This document shows positions 1 to 7,604 of a stretch of 14,839 bases of DNA, piece after piece. Every line of letters starts with the position of its first letter. Within the stretch, counting starts at the first letter, position 1. Source of the DNA: Asterionellopsis glacialis. Lineage: Eukaryota; Bacillariophyta; Plagiogrammaphyceae; Rhaphoneidales; Asterionellopsidaceae. The translations under genes were made by a program, and so were the position numbers. The notes below the pieces were generated by a model. The model did no database searches, was not told the DNA's origin, and saw only the letters and a list, made by a program, of their open reading frames with translations. The stretch lies in assembly GCA_014885115.2 (NCBI GenBank), contig WKLE02003033.1:1-14839 (forward strand), written 5' to 3'.

Positions 1-476
1 AGACAAAAGGAATTGTTCAACAAGTGTGATGTATAGGATCTAGAGGAATGGCATAGTACTTCGCAACCAGGACATACAAGATGCAATTGTGGTCTAACAT
101 TACAATTCATGATTCTTGTTTGTGTATCCACAACTCTGTGGCACGAACAAAGATGAGAAATTACAGCATTTTTTTTGTTTTCAAAGACATAAAATATATG
201 ACTATATAAAAAATAAACATGACCAGCACAGTATGAGTTTACACAACAGAAATTTTAATTTGTCTGTATCACATAAATATATGACGCATTTTTCTGGTAC
301 ATGACATAGACATTTTTATGTCACTCTGTACAATTTTTTATGTCAGTTCCAAAGAAAATATGCGGGTGGAGGACAGAATTTAAGTGATGCACTAACTTTT
401 TTGATTGACGGACGGACAGACGTTTTTCCGGAGTAGCTTGAACTTCCTTTCTGATGGAGGATTCTAACTCAAAAAC
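1..476. other. Non-coding, AT-rich lead-in; possible 5' LTR or leader of gypsy copy A
   Basis: I recognise no gene here. The stretch lies directly upstream of the gag gene of copy A, so it should hold that element's 5' LTR and leader, but no TG...CA boundaries or primer-binding site can be fixed because the other LTR of A is outside the window. It contains a TATATAAA box (203-210), an AATAAA (212-217), a 10-nt direct repeat TTTTATGTCA (314-323 and 336-345) and an inverted TGACATA (302-308). The last bases before gag (about 450-476) resemble the sequence before gag in copy B (8790-8825 on the minus strand), so homology between the two elements begins shortly before the start codon. Confidence 0.45.
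203..210 (+). promoter_or_regulatory. TATA-like box upstream of gag of copy A
   Basis: TATATAAA lies 267 bp before the gag start of copy A, in a position that would suit the U3 part of a 5' LTR. The surroundings are AT-rich, so a chance match is quite possible. Confidence 0.25.
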
Positions 477-1468
477 ATGAAGACCTTTTACTCCTCCAAT
501 GAGTTTCAGAAGAAAGCTCAGGAGTTGAGTCAACAGCAGACTCTGCTGATTCCTCCTGCAATTCTCTTTGTGAAAACAAAGAAGGAGAGGTCAAAGTCAA
601 ACGACAACAACAAGGATTTGTATAAGACCTTTGAGGTCCAAATTGATCCCTCTGATAAAGGCTCAGATTCTGAGACCATTGAAAAGTGAGTCAAGCAATT
701 TGAGGATGGGTTTACTGAAGAGTGGATCAAGTGGAGGATTGAGTTTGCTGAGGTTGAGAGGCATTATCCCCTCACCAAAGCCTCATCCAAAATCTCCATG
801 GTTCTCACCCTCTTGAAGGTCAGAGCAAGGCAGCTGTTTCAAGCAGCAAATGCCAATTGCCAGAGCCAAAATGCCAGCCTCAAGAAACCAACCCAAAAAG
901 ATCTTTGACAGGTCTTTGAACTGGTACTGAACAATGTAAGGGAGAATTTTTTCTCATCTAGGCATACGGAAAGGCACCAGAAGAACTACCTTTGCTACCA
1001 CTTAGCAATGACCAATGACTTCATTTTGCGAGCGTTCATTGCAAAGCTTTGCCAGTTGAATGAATATTTCCCATATTTTCTGATGGATCACAATGGTAAA
1101 AAAATTGACAAACTCGTTGACATATTGGATTGGGCGAAACCACTTAAGTGGCAATCAGCCCAACTTGCTACCTACCTCGACCATCATGATCTCTCATGGG
1201 AAGATACCATGGATTACTTAAAGAAGTTAGAGGTACATGATAATATAGATCATGAACTCTCTAAGTGGGAAACTTAAGACGACCAAAGAAACTTGCAAGC
1301 GTGAACAAACAGAAAAGAATTCCAATTGATTGCAATAATAACGGAAGATATAACAAGCGCCTGCACACTCATAAGTGGTGCAGCAACTGCCATATGAACA
1401 ACCATAACACCAACAAATGTACTGCAGACAAGTCAAAAAAGAAGGATTCAGGTAAATCCAAGACATAG
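477..1468 (+). pseudogene. gag: gag of gypsy copy A (capsid-like region plus CCHC zinc knuckle), broken
   Basis: Structural protein that would package element RNA in virus-like particles. The start at 477 (MKTFYSSN) is chosen because copy B has the same start (8789, minus strand). One frame carries the N-terminal Lys/Ser-rich part (477-689), then after an in-frame TGA (687) the helical capsid-like segment with WRIEFAEVER, a further stop near 906, and 1008-1277 with LCQLNEYFPYF and LSWEDTMDYLKKLEV. After a frameshift near 1277-1300 the reading moves to a second frame containing a classic knuckle C-x2-C-x4-H-x4-C at 1379-1420 (CSNCHMNNHNTNKC) and a Lys-rich tail. Alignment by eye with gag of copy B supports every segment. 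Gag sequence is poorly conserved, so the assignment rests on the knuckle, gene order and the paired copy. Confidence 0.8.
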
Positions 1469-1486
1469 AAACAAGAACAGGTAAAC

Positions 1487-1850
1487 ATGAAGATTAGCTT
1501 GCTCAAAGTATCAAGTTTGTACTTTACGCAACATAGTAAAATTAAAAATAAAAATAGTAGCAATTACTATACGCCTACTTCCTACAATAATTCCAACCTT
1601 TTCCCAAACACAGAACAATTGTATATTATGCTGCGCAGTCAGCACAAAGCAAAGGAGCAAATATCTACGCATCACACTACTAAAGTAGTAGGCAAGGTAA
1701 TAAACCGTAATGGCAAGCTCGTTCGCATGCAGGTCTTGCTTGGCACAAATAGAGGAAGGCCAGTGCTTACAAAAATCCTACACCTATGCAGTGGAACACT
1801 ATGAGTTACTAAGCAGAAAGCACAAATAAAATTTACATTCCCGGAGTTCA
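1487..1850 (+). pseudogene. gag-protease linker and N-half of aspartic protease, copy A; active site deleted
   Basis: Continues the frame of the knuckle after the TAG at 1466. A Ser/Asn/Tyr-rich linker (FTQHSKIKNK, YYTPTSY) leads to KVINRNGKLVRMQVLL, where the protease active-site loop should follow. In copy B this position reads an x-T-G-T loop followed by an Ile/Leu-rich strand. Here about 14 codons are missing and reading goes straight to GTNRGRPVL, so the catalytic Asp motif is gone. Homology continues out of frame (QWNTM, then a stop, then text matching the B segment ITKQKAHINF) to about 1850, where sequence abruptly switches to antisense RNase H of copy B. The C-half resumes at about 9272. 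Confidence 0.75.
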
Positions 1851-2213
1851 TTAGCTTTTGACCCCATCGTATGTTTTTAAATTCCTTATGTGTCTCTACT
1901 ATGGACAGTAGTTCTTTTTTGCCAGTAGTATATTTCTTCTGAGTGTCTTTAAGTTTTCTACTACAGAATGCAAGGGGCATATCATCTTGCATGATAAGAA
2001 CACCTATTTTATAGTTGCTTGCGTCAGTATATATATGGAATTCTTTCTCAAAGTCCGGGAAAGCTAATACTATTTCTCTACTTATGTCTTCTTTTATTTT
2101 ATCAAAGGCTTTCTGACAGGTGTCATCCCATACAAATTTGGCCTTGTTTGATACCATGGCTGTGAGTGGGACTAGGATGTGACTTCATCTTCGCCACATA
2201 TTTCAATAGTGTT
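1851..2213 (-). pseudogene. RNase H N-half (with RT connection) of gypsy copy B
   Basis: RNase H removes the RNA strand during reverse transcription. On the minus strand, 2213-2158 reads NMWRR, a stop, then SHILVPLT, which is the end of the RT connection found also in A (10393-10440). From 2157 the open frame reads KFVWDDTCQKAFDKIK, then FHIYTDASNYKIGVLIMQ (the first catalytic Asp is in YTDAS), PLAFCSRKL and KELLSIVETHKEFKN. These are standard Ty3/gypsy RNase H blocks. The reading ends at 1851, and the residues after it are antisense protease of copy A, not RNase H. The missing C-half sits at 9131-9272. Confidence 0.88.
2191..2213. repeat. Left copy of a decayed target-site duplication flanking the LINE
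   Basis: The stretch around CATAT-TT-CAATAGTGTT (2196-2213) matches CATAT-CG-CAATAGTGTT at 6024-6040. Both copies come from the same place in copy B, just after the GMIN motif of its RT, so the host gene sequence is repeated on both sides of the LINE. Differences (TT/CG and a CC insertion in TCGCCACATA against TCGCATA) fit age. Confidence 0.7.
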
Positions 2214-2335
2214 AACTTTTCAATTTATTTGTTTATCGCTGCAGCTACTGATAACTATGGAAATCGAGTCTACTCGCGACGACAGCCTGGGCCATCAGGG
2301 TTGGAGTTTTACCTAAAGTAAAACTGTGATGTCGC

Positions 2336-3160
2336 TCAGTCTGGCTGAAATTGAAAGTAGTGATTAATAGTCTGCACTCCTTTAATAGCCCACGATTTGG
2401 CATGTTTAACACTCGTTAAGAATGTTGGGCGCCATGTTGAAATCCAATTCTGTAATGGAGTAGTTGCCACGTCGTTAGTGTGTTGGTAAATAGAATTGTA
2501 AAATATGTCTTTATCTCTTCCCAATACTTCATCTTTGAGGTTGTAGAGTGCTGCCATCTTGTTTAATGTTTGCTCTTTGGTTATTGCTTGATGGGTTGTA
2601 TTGTAGATGCCGTGTTTGATAGAGTTCTGAGTATGCTAATAATTAGGGTACCAGGTGAATATGGTTCTGCACATTGCTATCGTCCATGTTTGTCCTGTTT
2701 GCCTTCTGTGTGGATTTGTTTGGTAATACTGGTCCTGCAACCATTACCATTGGATAACAAATCTACCGTACATAATTTGTATCCATCCAATTTCAGATTG
2801 AGAATCATATAAGTCAGTCTTGAGATGTGTAGGAGGATTATCCGTGGATCCAAACAGCTGATCTATTCCGTGGAGAAGAGTATCTCGGATGGTTGGGTCA
2901 GATTTTAATTTGTCGCATAGTGCGCGGAGATTCTGTAAAAGTAATTTTTTCTTGTGACATAAGTCAGGATGTTTGCACTGGAAGTGGTGTAAGGGTGTTT
3001 CTTCCTCTCTGTTGCATGCTGGACAGATAGGATCTATTGTTGCGTCGTATCTTGCTACTACCGGATTCAATGGTAAGTGTGAATGTATTAGTTTGATAAG
3101 GACTGGATGCTTTAATGATAGTGTTGACAATGCTGTAGAGTGTGCGTTTATATTGATTGT
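2336..3160 (-). pseudogene. C-terminal part of LINE polyprotein: zinc-finger-like motif and tail
   Basis: The minus-strand frame from about 3160 reads a helical segment (LIKLIHSHLPLNPVVARYD), then C-P-A-C ... H-H-x2-C ... C (TGT at 3023 to TGT at 2957), the kind of Cys/His cluster seen after RNase H in many LINE proteins (zf-RVT type). It continues with IGWIQIMYGRFVIQW (2800-2744), meets a stop, and about 190 nt further on an open frame (2557-2336) carries MAALYNLKDEVLGRDKDIFY and WAIKGVQTINHY. I recognise the tail only as a recurring companion of this RT family. Its function is unknown; nucleic-acid binding by the Cys/His cluster is inferred. The frame breaks relative to RNase H near 3160. 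Confidence 0.65.
2957..3025 (-). other. Cys/His cluster (putative zinc finger) of the LINE protein
   Basis: The pattern read on the minus strand is C-x2-C-x7-8 acidic-H-H-x2-C-x3-H/x-C, with first Cys at 3023-3025 and last at 2957-2959. All likely ligands are intact although the flanking frame is broken. Confidence 0.6.
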
Positions 3161-3313
3161 CCGGTAATGGGTGGATGATATGTGGTGTCGATTCTGAATG
3201 TACTCTACTAAGGATGGGGTGTGGCCAGCGAACCGAATCGCTGATGGGTACTTGCCGGTGCACGTAATATCATTGATATTGAGTTGGGCTCTATTGCATG
3301 GAAATTGGATGAC

Positions 3314-3903
3314 TCATGACAAATTATAAGGCAGATTTGTCTGATGGACTTGGCCTGCTAAATGGTCAGCTTCCACGTTGAGTTGGGCTGGAAGTGGAAG
3401 ATCATTGAATGAACATTCGTCATCTTGGTGTCCTTGGACGTGGCAAAGGGGGTATTCTGGAAGTAGTGATATTATTTGACAAGTCATTTGGATTACATCC
3501 CAATCACAAGCTAAAGTAGAGTTAGCTGTGCAGTATTCTTGATGGCGTAGTTGTTCAATGCGAGACAATAAGGAGGCGCTATCAGTGAATTGCTGCAGTT
3601 TGATATTGTCTGTCCAATCTATTTTGTATTAGATACATAGAAGATTGAGAAATGTTACCCAAGATAGACATCCATATGCCTCGGTGCGCACCGAATTGCC
3701 TACGGTGCATCCATTCCCATCCAGAACAAGAAAGGATATGCGTGCCTTGGCTTGTTGCGGCAACCCAACCGAACGTACCGTTACCCGAGGTTGCTACTGA
3801 GCCATCACTGGTTATTATGGCTGAGTGGTAAGTGACGAATTGTATTGTATCTTCGATGGGTACAAGGAACTGTAAATTCAGGAACAGCTGTTTTGTCTAT
3901 TCA
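3314..3903 (-). pseudogene. RNase H domain of the LINE-like element, frameshifted
   Basis: Follows the RT on the minus strand. All expected catalytic blocks can be seen, in more than one frame. ITSDGSVA followed by GTFGWVAATS (about 3815-3740) has the first Asp. RTEAYG (about 3695-3678) has the Glu. FTDSASLLSRIE (about 3590-3555) has the second Asp. GHQDD (about 3435) has the His, and QLNVEADHLAG (about 3385-3353) has the last Asp. The first block and RTEAYG are in different frames, and a stop lies before the block with the second Asp, so at least two lesions interrupt the domain. Retention of an RNase H C-terminal to the RT places the element in the RNase H-bearing LINE lineages. I cannot name the clade with confidence. 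Confidence 0.8.
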
Positions 3904-4229
3904 GGTTGAACCTCTAAGAATTCTGTGAAAGTAGTGTAACTAGGTGTTGCTGGAGGTCGCATGGGAAATATGGCTGAGACTTGCCATTCTAGTAATCTGC
4001 TGGCCGCTTCAACTGGCACGCAAGTTTAAGGAACTTTATCTATGTTGCCAGGGGTAATACGGTGTATTCCATCTGCGCTTGGTTTGTTTTTGACAAACCC
4101 GGAGTAATCTCGGATAAATAATATGTGGTCGGCTGGATTGAGATATGAAGGCCACTGTTGTCGCAAGGAACTAGGATGATGTAGCCACTCTGTTAATGGT
4201 TGGTGGAGTTTCCCATGTTTGGTCAAGAA
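3904..4229 (-). pseudogene. Linker between RT thumb and RNase H of the LINE
   Basis: The minus-strand frame 4226-4026 reads KLHQPLTEWLHHPSSLRQQW, then YLNPADHILFIRDYSGFV and GIHRITPGNIDKVP. After a stop at 4025 the remaining bases continue in frame with further stops. I do not recognise a domain. It lies between two clearly assigned parts of the same polyprotein, so I treat it as linker. Confidence 0.5.
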
Positions 4230-6020
4230 TAGTTTGCATGCTTTCCTTCAAATTCTCCAGGATGTGGCATCAGGGCGTTGTTGACGAAATTCTTTCAATT
4301 ATGTAGTATTCGAATTAATAAGAAGGAATCCTGCTAAAACGCCCAGTCTTAAATGAGTTCCAGATGCTGTGGTAATGTCTGAGATGGTAATTGCTTGGAG
4401 GTATAGTCTGCAGTAGTTGATAGAACGGATCTCGTGGGGTTTGAACTTTGAATGAGCAAGACCTACATCAATAATGCATTTATCGTGGACTCGTTGGGGT
4501 TGATTCAGAGGATCAGTTATTAAAGAGATTTTTCCATTGAACGTGGATAGAAATCTTCCTAAGGATTGAAACCATTTTGCTGGTGCTTAGTTGTCTCTAG
4601 GGGGGAGTAGCTGGTTCCCGTCTGTGCCATTATCCACAAGAAATTAATTTCTAATAGCTTGGAGATAAAGGATTCGGATCTCTGATGTTTCAGGAATAAT
4701 TCGACTTGTCCTATTCCTTGTACATCATATAATGTTCTCCATGCTAAATGTCCTAGTGCTTTGGGGCCAAAAATGATGGCTTGTTTAGTATTTCTATTGA
4801 ATCCTGCTTTAGCTAGTAGTATTCTGGTTGGTGTTTGCTGGATAGAGATGAGCTCTATCTCTGTAAAATGACTTAATGGTAGGCAATAACCTATACTTGG
4901 TAGAAATATGGCGTAGTAGTAAGTCCAGGCATCTTGGCATTGGAATGGACTTGACTGTATTACTTCAAGGTGTCAGTTGCTTTTCTCGCGGAGGGCGAGT
5001 AATTGGGTAACTTGGTTGCCGCTTGGTGATTTGAAGCATCCCAAAGTCTCATGATCGTTGTAGGGAGATCGGCGAGATATCACTAAATTAAACGGTTCGG
5101 AATTGGAAGGGATTGATATTTTAAGATTAGGGAAGTTGTTGTGTAAAACTGGTTCTCCCTTGGGAGTAAATTGATAATCGGATACGTGGTACAAGCATTT
5201 GGAAAGTTCGAGGTCACCTCCAGATTGCCAGAGGAGCTTGTTCCATAGATGAGCACCGTGTTGCATTTGAGAGAACAAGGTGCTGACTTCATCGTTTGGG
5301 TTTGTTGCATTACAGTAGCCAGTGCTATCCTCGACAAAACCGATCATGCTTATATGTAGTTTGTGGTTATTATTGATGGATTGAAAGGTGGCTCCGTGTG
5401 CCTTTGAGTTATGGCAATCAAACAGGATGCTACTTATAAACACCCAGATGACAGGAGAGTTACCGCTTCCTTGACCTGATCCATAGATCAGAAATTCGTT
5501 GCAATGTTTGTAATGGGATTCCGATAATCCTAGTGATGTTTTCAGTTTATATCTGGCTTCCAGAAGAGTTGTTGCCATAACGTAGCATACATTGGCAGGG
5601 GTGCCAAACGATCGACTTGCTATAGATGCTATGGATGGAAGGATTCGGTTGTAGCACGCCATATTTTAGTTGCCAAATTTGAGCAAAGTATATCTAGTGA
5701 GACAGGAATACTCTTGGATTTGTTCTTCGATGAATACTAGATTGTGTGCTGTCCTACCTGGCCTGCCTCCGAATTGACCCTGATTAATGACTTCTGTGTC
5801 TTCTGCTACGTGCATCGCTCGTCTCCAGCTCGTGCTTAGTATAAGGTTGTAGTCTGCTTCATATAAATGGATAACTCAAAGACGATGAATACGCGTGTCA
5901 CCTGGCTTTTTGAGAATCATGACGTTGACAATATTCTGCCATCTTTTGAATGAGTATCCATGAGAAAGAGAATAGTTAATCATTTTTGTACAAATTTCGA
6001 GTAATGACGCTCTCTTGGTT
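4230..6020 (-). pseudogene. Reverse transcriptase of LINE-like element (5'-truncated, several lesions)
   Basis: RT that would copy element RNA at a nicked target site. On the minus strand from 6020 it reads WQNIVNVMILKKPGDTRIHRL (motif 1-2 region), then VIHLYEADYNLIL and GQFGGRPGRTAHNL. A motif A region follows (FGN-stop-NMACYNRI, about 5680-5640), where acidic positions normally found in this block are changed. Then come YGSGQGSGNSP (about 5490-5455, the QG-x3-SP block) and GFVEDSTGY at 5342-5315, which replaces the usual x-x-D-D by V-E-D. The thumb follows: WTYYYAIFLPSIGY, AGFNRNTKQAIIFGPKALGHLAWRTLYDVQG (about 4935-4700). Upstream RT motifs and any endonuclease are missing because the element starts at the target-site repeat. 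The region after about 4650 has many stops. Confidence 0.82.
5327..5338 (-). other. RT catalytic motif C of the LINE, read as F-V-E-D
   Basis: The minus-strand codons TTT GTC GAG GAT give FVED where RTs have F/Y-x-D-D. The first catalytic Asp is replaced by Glu, a single third-position change. It is probably inactivating, although this is inferred from the general RT mechanism. Confidence 0.7.
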
Positions 6021-6040
6021 TCGCATATCGCAATAGTGTT
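6020..6040. repeat. Right copy of the decayed target-site duplication flanking the LINE
   Basis: CATATCGCAATAGTGTT at 6024-6040 is the partner of the sequence at 2196-2213. Beyond it (6041 upward) the gypsy copy B resumes with its RT reading toward this point, ending in the GMIN motif. Confidence 0.7.
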
Positions 6041-6417
6041 TATCATGCCTAAGAATTTCCTTAATTGGCGTTTAATCTTAGGAGGCTCTAAACGTTGTAT
6101 CACTTCCACTTTCTTATGCTGTGGTTGGATACCATCACAAGTTAGCCAGTTGCCTAGAGATTCAATCTGGATCATAGCAAAATGGGATTTGTTAAAGTTG
6201 ACCACAAAACTAGCTTCTGCTAGGCAGCTTAGTACTGCATCAACTTTGCTGACGTGGTCTTTGAATGCACTTCACGTGATTATAAAGTTGTCTGTATATG
6301 CCCGTGCAAAGTCTAAGTTGTCTAGTATATCATTCATGATTTTCTGAAAGATATCAGGGCTGTTCTTAATACCCATGGGTAGGCGTTTGTACCTGTATTT
6401 GCCCCATGGTAAAATTG

Positions 6418-6482
6418 TAGTGCACAGTTCCTGTGATTTCTCATCTAACAGAACATGATAGTATCCCATACTTAGATCAATC
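6418..6482. repeat. 65-nt direct repeat, copy 1, inside RT of copy B
   Basis: 6418-6482 and 6612-6676 share the sequence from TAGTGCACAGTTCCTGTGA to CTTAGATCAATC with a few substitutions. Both encode (minus strand) the IDLSMGY ... KSQELC RT block. They flank about 129 bp of RT N-terminal sequence of a different variant. Confidence 0.85.
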
Positions 6483-6611
6483 ACACCTATTGATTCTAGC
6501 CTATTAGTTTTCTATTTAGAAGTCCCTTCTAAGGAACGTGGTACTTGAAATGGCATGGCAAGATATGGTTCCGCGTCATCTTCTATTTCAAGTCTGACTG
6601 GTTTTATCTTC

Positions 6612-6676
6612 TAGTGCACAGTTCCTGTGATTTCACATCTAGCGGAACATGTTAGTATCCCATACTTAGATCAATC
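6612..6676. repeat. 65-nt direct repeat, copy 2, inside RT of copy B
   Basis: Partner of 6418-6482. This copy has the TAA (6652-6654 complement) that is also present in copy A. The other copy encodes Tyr there. Confidence 0.85.
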
Positions 6677-7022
6677 CTGGTTTCATATTGAAATCCATCC
6701 AGCTTTTGTAGTAGATCAGCTATTTTTGGTACCGGAAATTGTTTTTTTTTAATTACTTTGTTGAGTTGACGGAAGTTGGTTACGATATGTACATTGCCCG
6801 TTTTCTTTGGTACAACAAATGTGGGGGCTGCTCATTCACTGTCGTGTTTCTTTTCTAAATCACCTACTGTTTCTAGCCTGTTAATTTCCCGTTTAGTAGT
6901 CCCCTTTAAGGAATGGCCTGGAATGATATGGTTCCACGTCAGCTTTGTTTTCGAGTCTGACGGGCTTCATCTTAAGTGTGCCGAGTCCGCCCTTAAAGGC
7001 TTGTGGGTATTTTTGTAGGCAC
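6644..7022 (-). repeat. Nearly identical inverted block shared with copy A (9597-9976)
   Basis: By eye I count about seven differences over roughly 380 nt between this block (minus strand) and 9597-9976 (plus strand), including one A-run length difference. Neighbouring homologous parts of A and B differ much more. Both blocks contain the same lesions: a shortened RPFLKG region that shifts the frame, TGA in HDSE-stop, and TAA in MGY-stop. Confidence 0.8.
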
Positions 7023-7100
7023 TTAAGCATAACTTTTTGTTCGTTGTAAGTAAGATGTTTCCAGTGAGAGGCCGCCTTGCTTAAATTGACCTTCTCGTAG

Positions 7101-7604
7101 TTAGCATCTAATATCTGCTTCCTTGAGGACAGGTGGTTGGATGGCCATATGGTAGATCACTTCCACGCGTTCTGGGTAATGGATGTCAAGGCCCATGGCC
7201 TGCATCAGATCAGTTTCAACGATCATGTTGTACTGTGCATCTTTTTGGTTTGTTTGTTTGTCCACGTGACAAGACCAGACTATTGTCTTTTTGTCCGTGA
7301 AATCCGGGAGTGTAAAATTTATATGAGCTTTTTGCTTAGTGATAAAGTTAACTCCCATAGTGTTCCACTGAGTAGGTTTAGGGTTCTTGTAAGAACTGGC
7401 CTCCCCCCATTCCACAAAATTTTTAAGGATAATTGTCGCCGTAGTACCAGTATTGAGTAAGATCCGTATTGGAATGAGCTTGCGATCCCGGTTTATTATA
7501 TTTTTGCTTTTTCGCTTTTCGCTGACCTCGCAGAATGTTGTACTATTGTTCTATGTTGGAGATAATGTTTGATTCAGTGTAGGAAGTAGGTGTAAAGTAA
7601 TCTT
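7101..7604 (-). pseudogene. gag-protease linker and aspartic protease of gypsy copy B, catalytic Asp changed to Asn
   Basis: The linker on the minus strand (about 7604-7500) reads YFTPTSYTESNIISNIEQ, matching the linker of A. The protease core follows: IPIRILLNTGTTATIILKNF with the active-site triplet N-T-G (7443-7454). Aspartic proteases need D-T/S-G, so one G-to-A change (GAT to AAT) removes the catalytic residue. Next are PTQWNTMGVNFITKQKAHINF, SCHVDKQTNQ and AQYNMIVETDLMQAMGLDIHY, typical of retroelement proteases with the second conserved I/L-G block degraded. Compared with copy A (9360-9450) about 25 codons between the LDIH block and the VEVIYHMAI block are missing. The Lys-rich tail leads into the RT. 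Confidence 0.82.

Larger units (their letters stand above)
2214..6020 (-). mobile_element. LINE-like (non-LTR) retrotransposon with RNase H, 5'-truncated, inserted in gypsy copy B
   Basis: About 3.8 kb on the minus strand lies between two copies of a short B-derived sequence. In order it encodes the middle and C-terminal parts of a non-LTR-type RT (6020-4973), a thumb/linker region (to about 3905), an RNase H domain (about 3903-3314), a Cys/His zinc-finger-like segment (3025-2957) and a conserved-looking tail (to 2336). The first part of the RT and any endonuclease are absent, as expected from 5' truncation. The 3' end on the minus strand is A-rich (AAATAAATTGAAAAG) but has no long poly(A). 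There is no LTR and no integrase. Confidence 0.82.
6021..7100 (-). pseudogene. Reverse transcriptase of gypsy copy B, mosaic with internal duplication
   Basis: The minus-strand RT begins about 7085 (NLSKAASHWKHLTYNEQKV), then KYPQAFKGGLGTLKMKPVRL, NRLETVGDLEKKHDSE-stop-AAPTFVVPKK (TGA at 6832-6834), FRQLNKVIKKKQFPVPKIADLLQKLDGFQYET and RIDLSMGY-stop (6652-6654). At about 6612 it restarts with a divergent N-terminal segment (KIKPVRLEIEDDAEPYLAMPF ... NRLESIG) that jumps at about 6485 to a second copy of IDLSMGYYHV and goes on through TILPWGKYRYKRLPMGIKNS to the catalytic box, which reads YTDN (6287-6298) instead of YxDD. After TGA at 6272-6274 it continues NKSHFAMIQIESLGNWLTCDGIQP and LRKFLGMIN, where the LINE interrupts it. 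No functional enzyme is possible. Confidence 0.88.

Noticed and set aside
116..304. Open frame of 62 codons (MFVYPQLCG...) in the left flank
   Set aside because: No recognisable domain, AT-rich surroundings, and a location where an LTR or leader is expected.
1672..1850. C-terminal extension of the minus-strand RNase H frame (NSGNVNFICAFCLVTHS...)
   Set aside because: It is antisense to the protease of copy A, an accidental fusion across the 1850/1851 junction and not a new protein.
2570..2812. Open frame of 80 codons on the plus strand within the LINE
   Set aside because: It is antisense to the tail of the LINE polyprotein and shows no domain.
6776..7018. Open frame of 80 codons on the plus strand and its near twin at 9572-9844 on the minus strand, looking like a duplicated small gene
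   Set aside because: Both are antisense to the RT N-terminal region of copies B and A, which has clear RT motifs. Their similarity follows from the near-identical inverted block.
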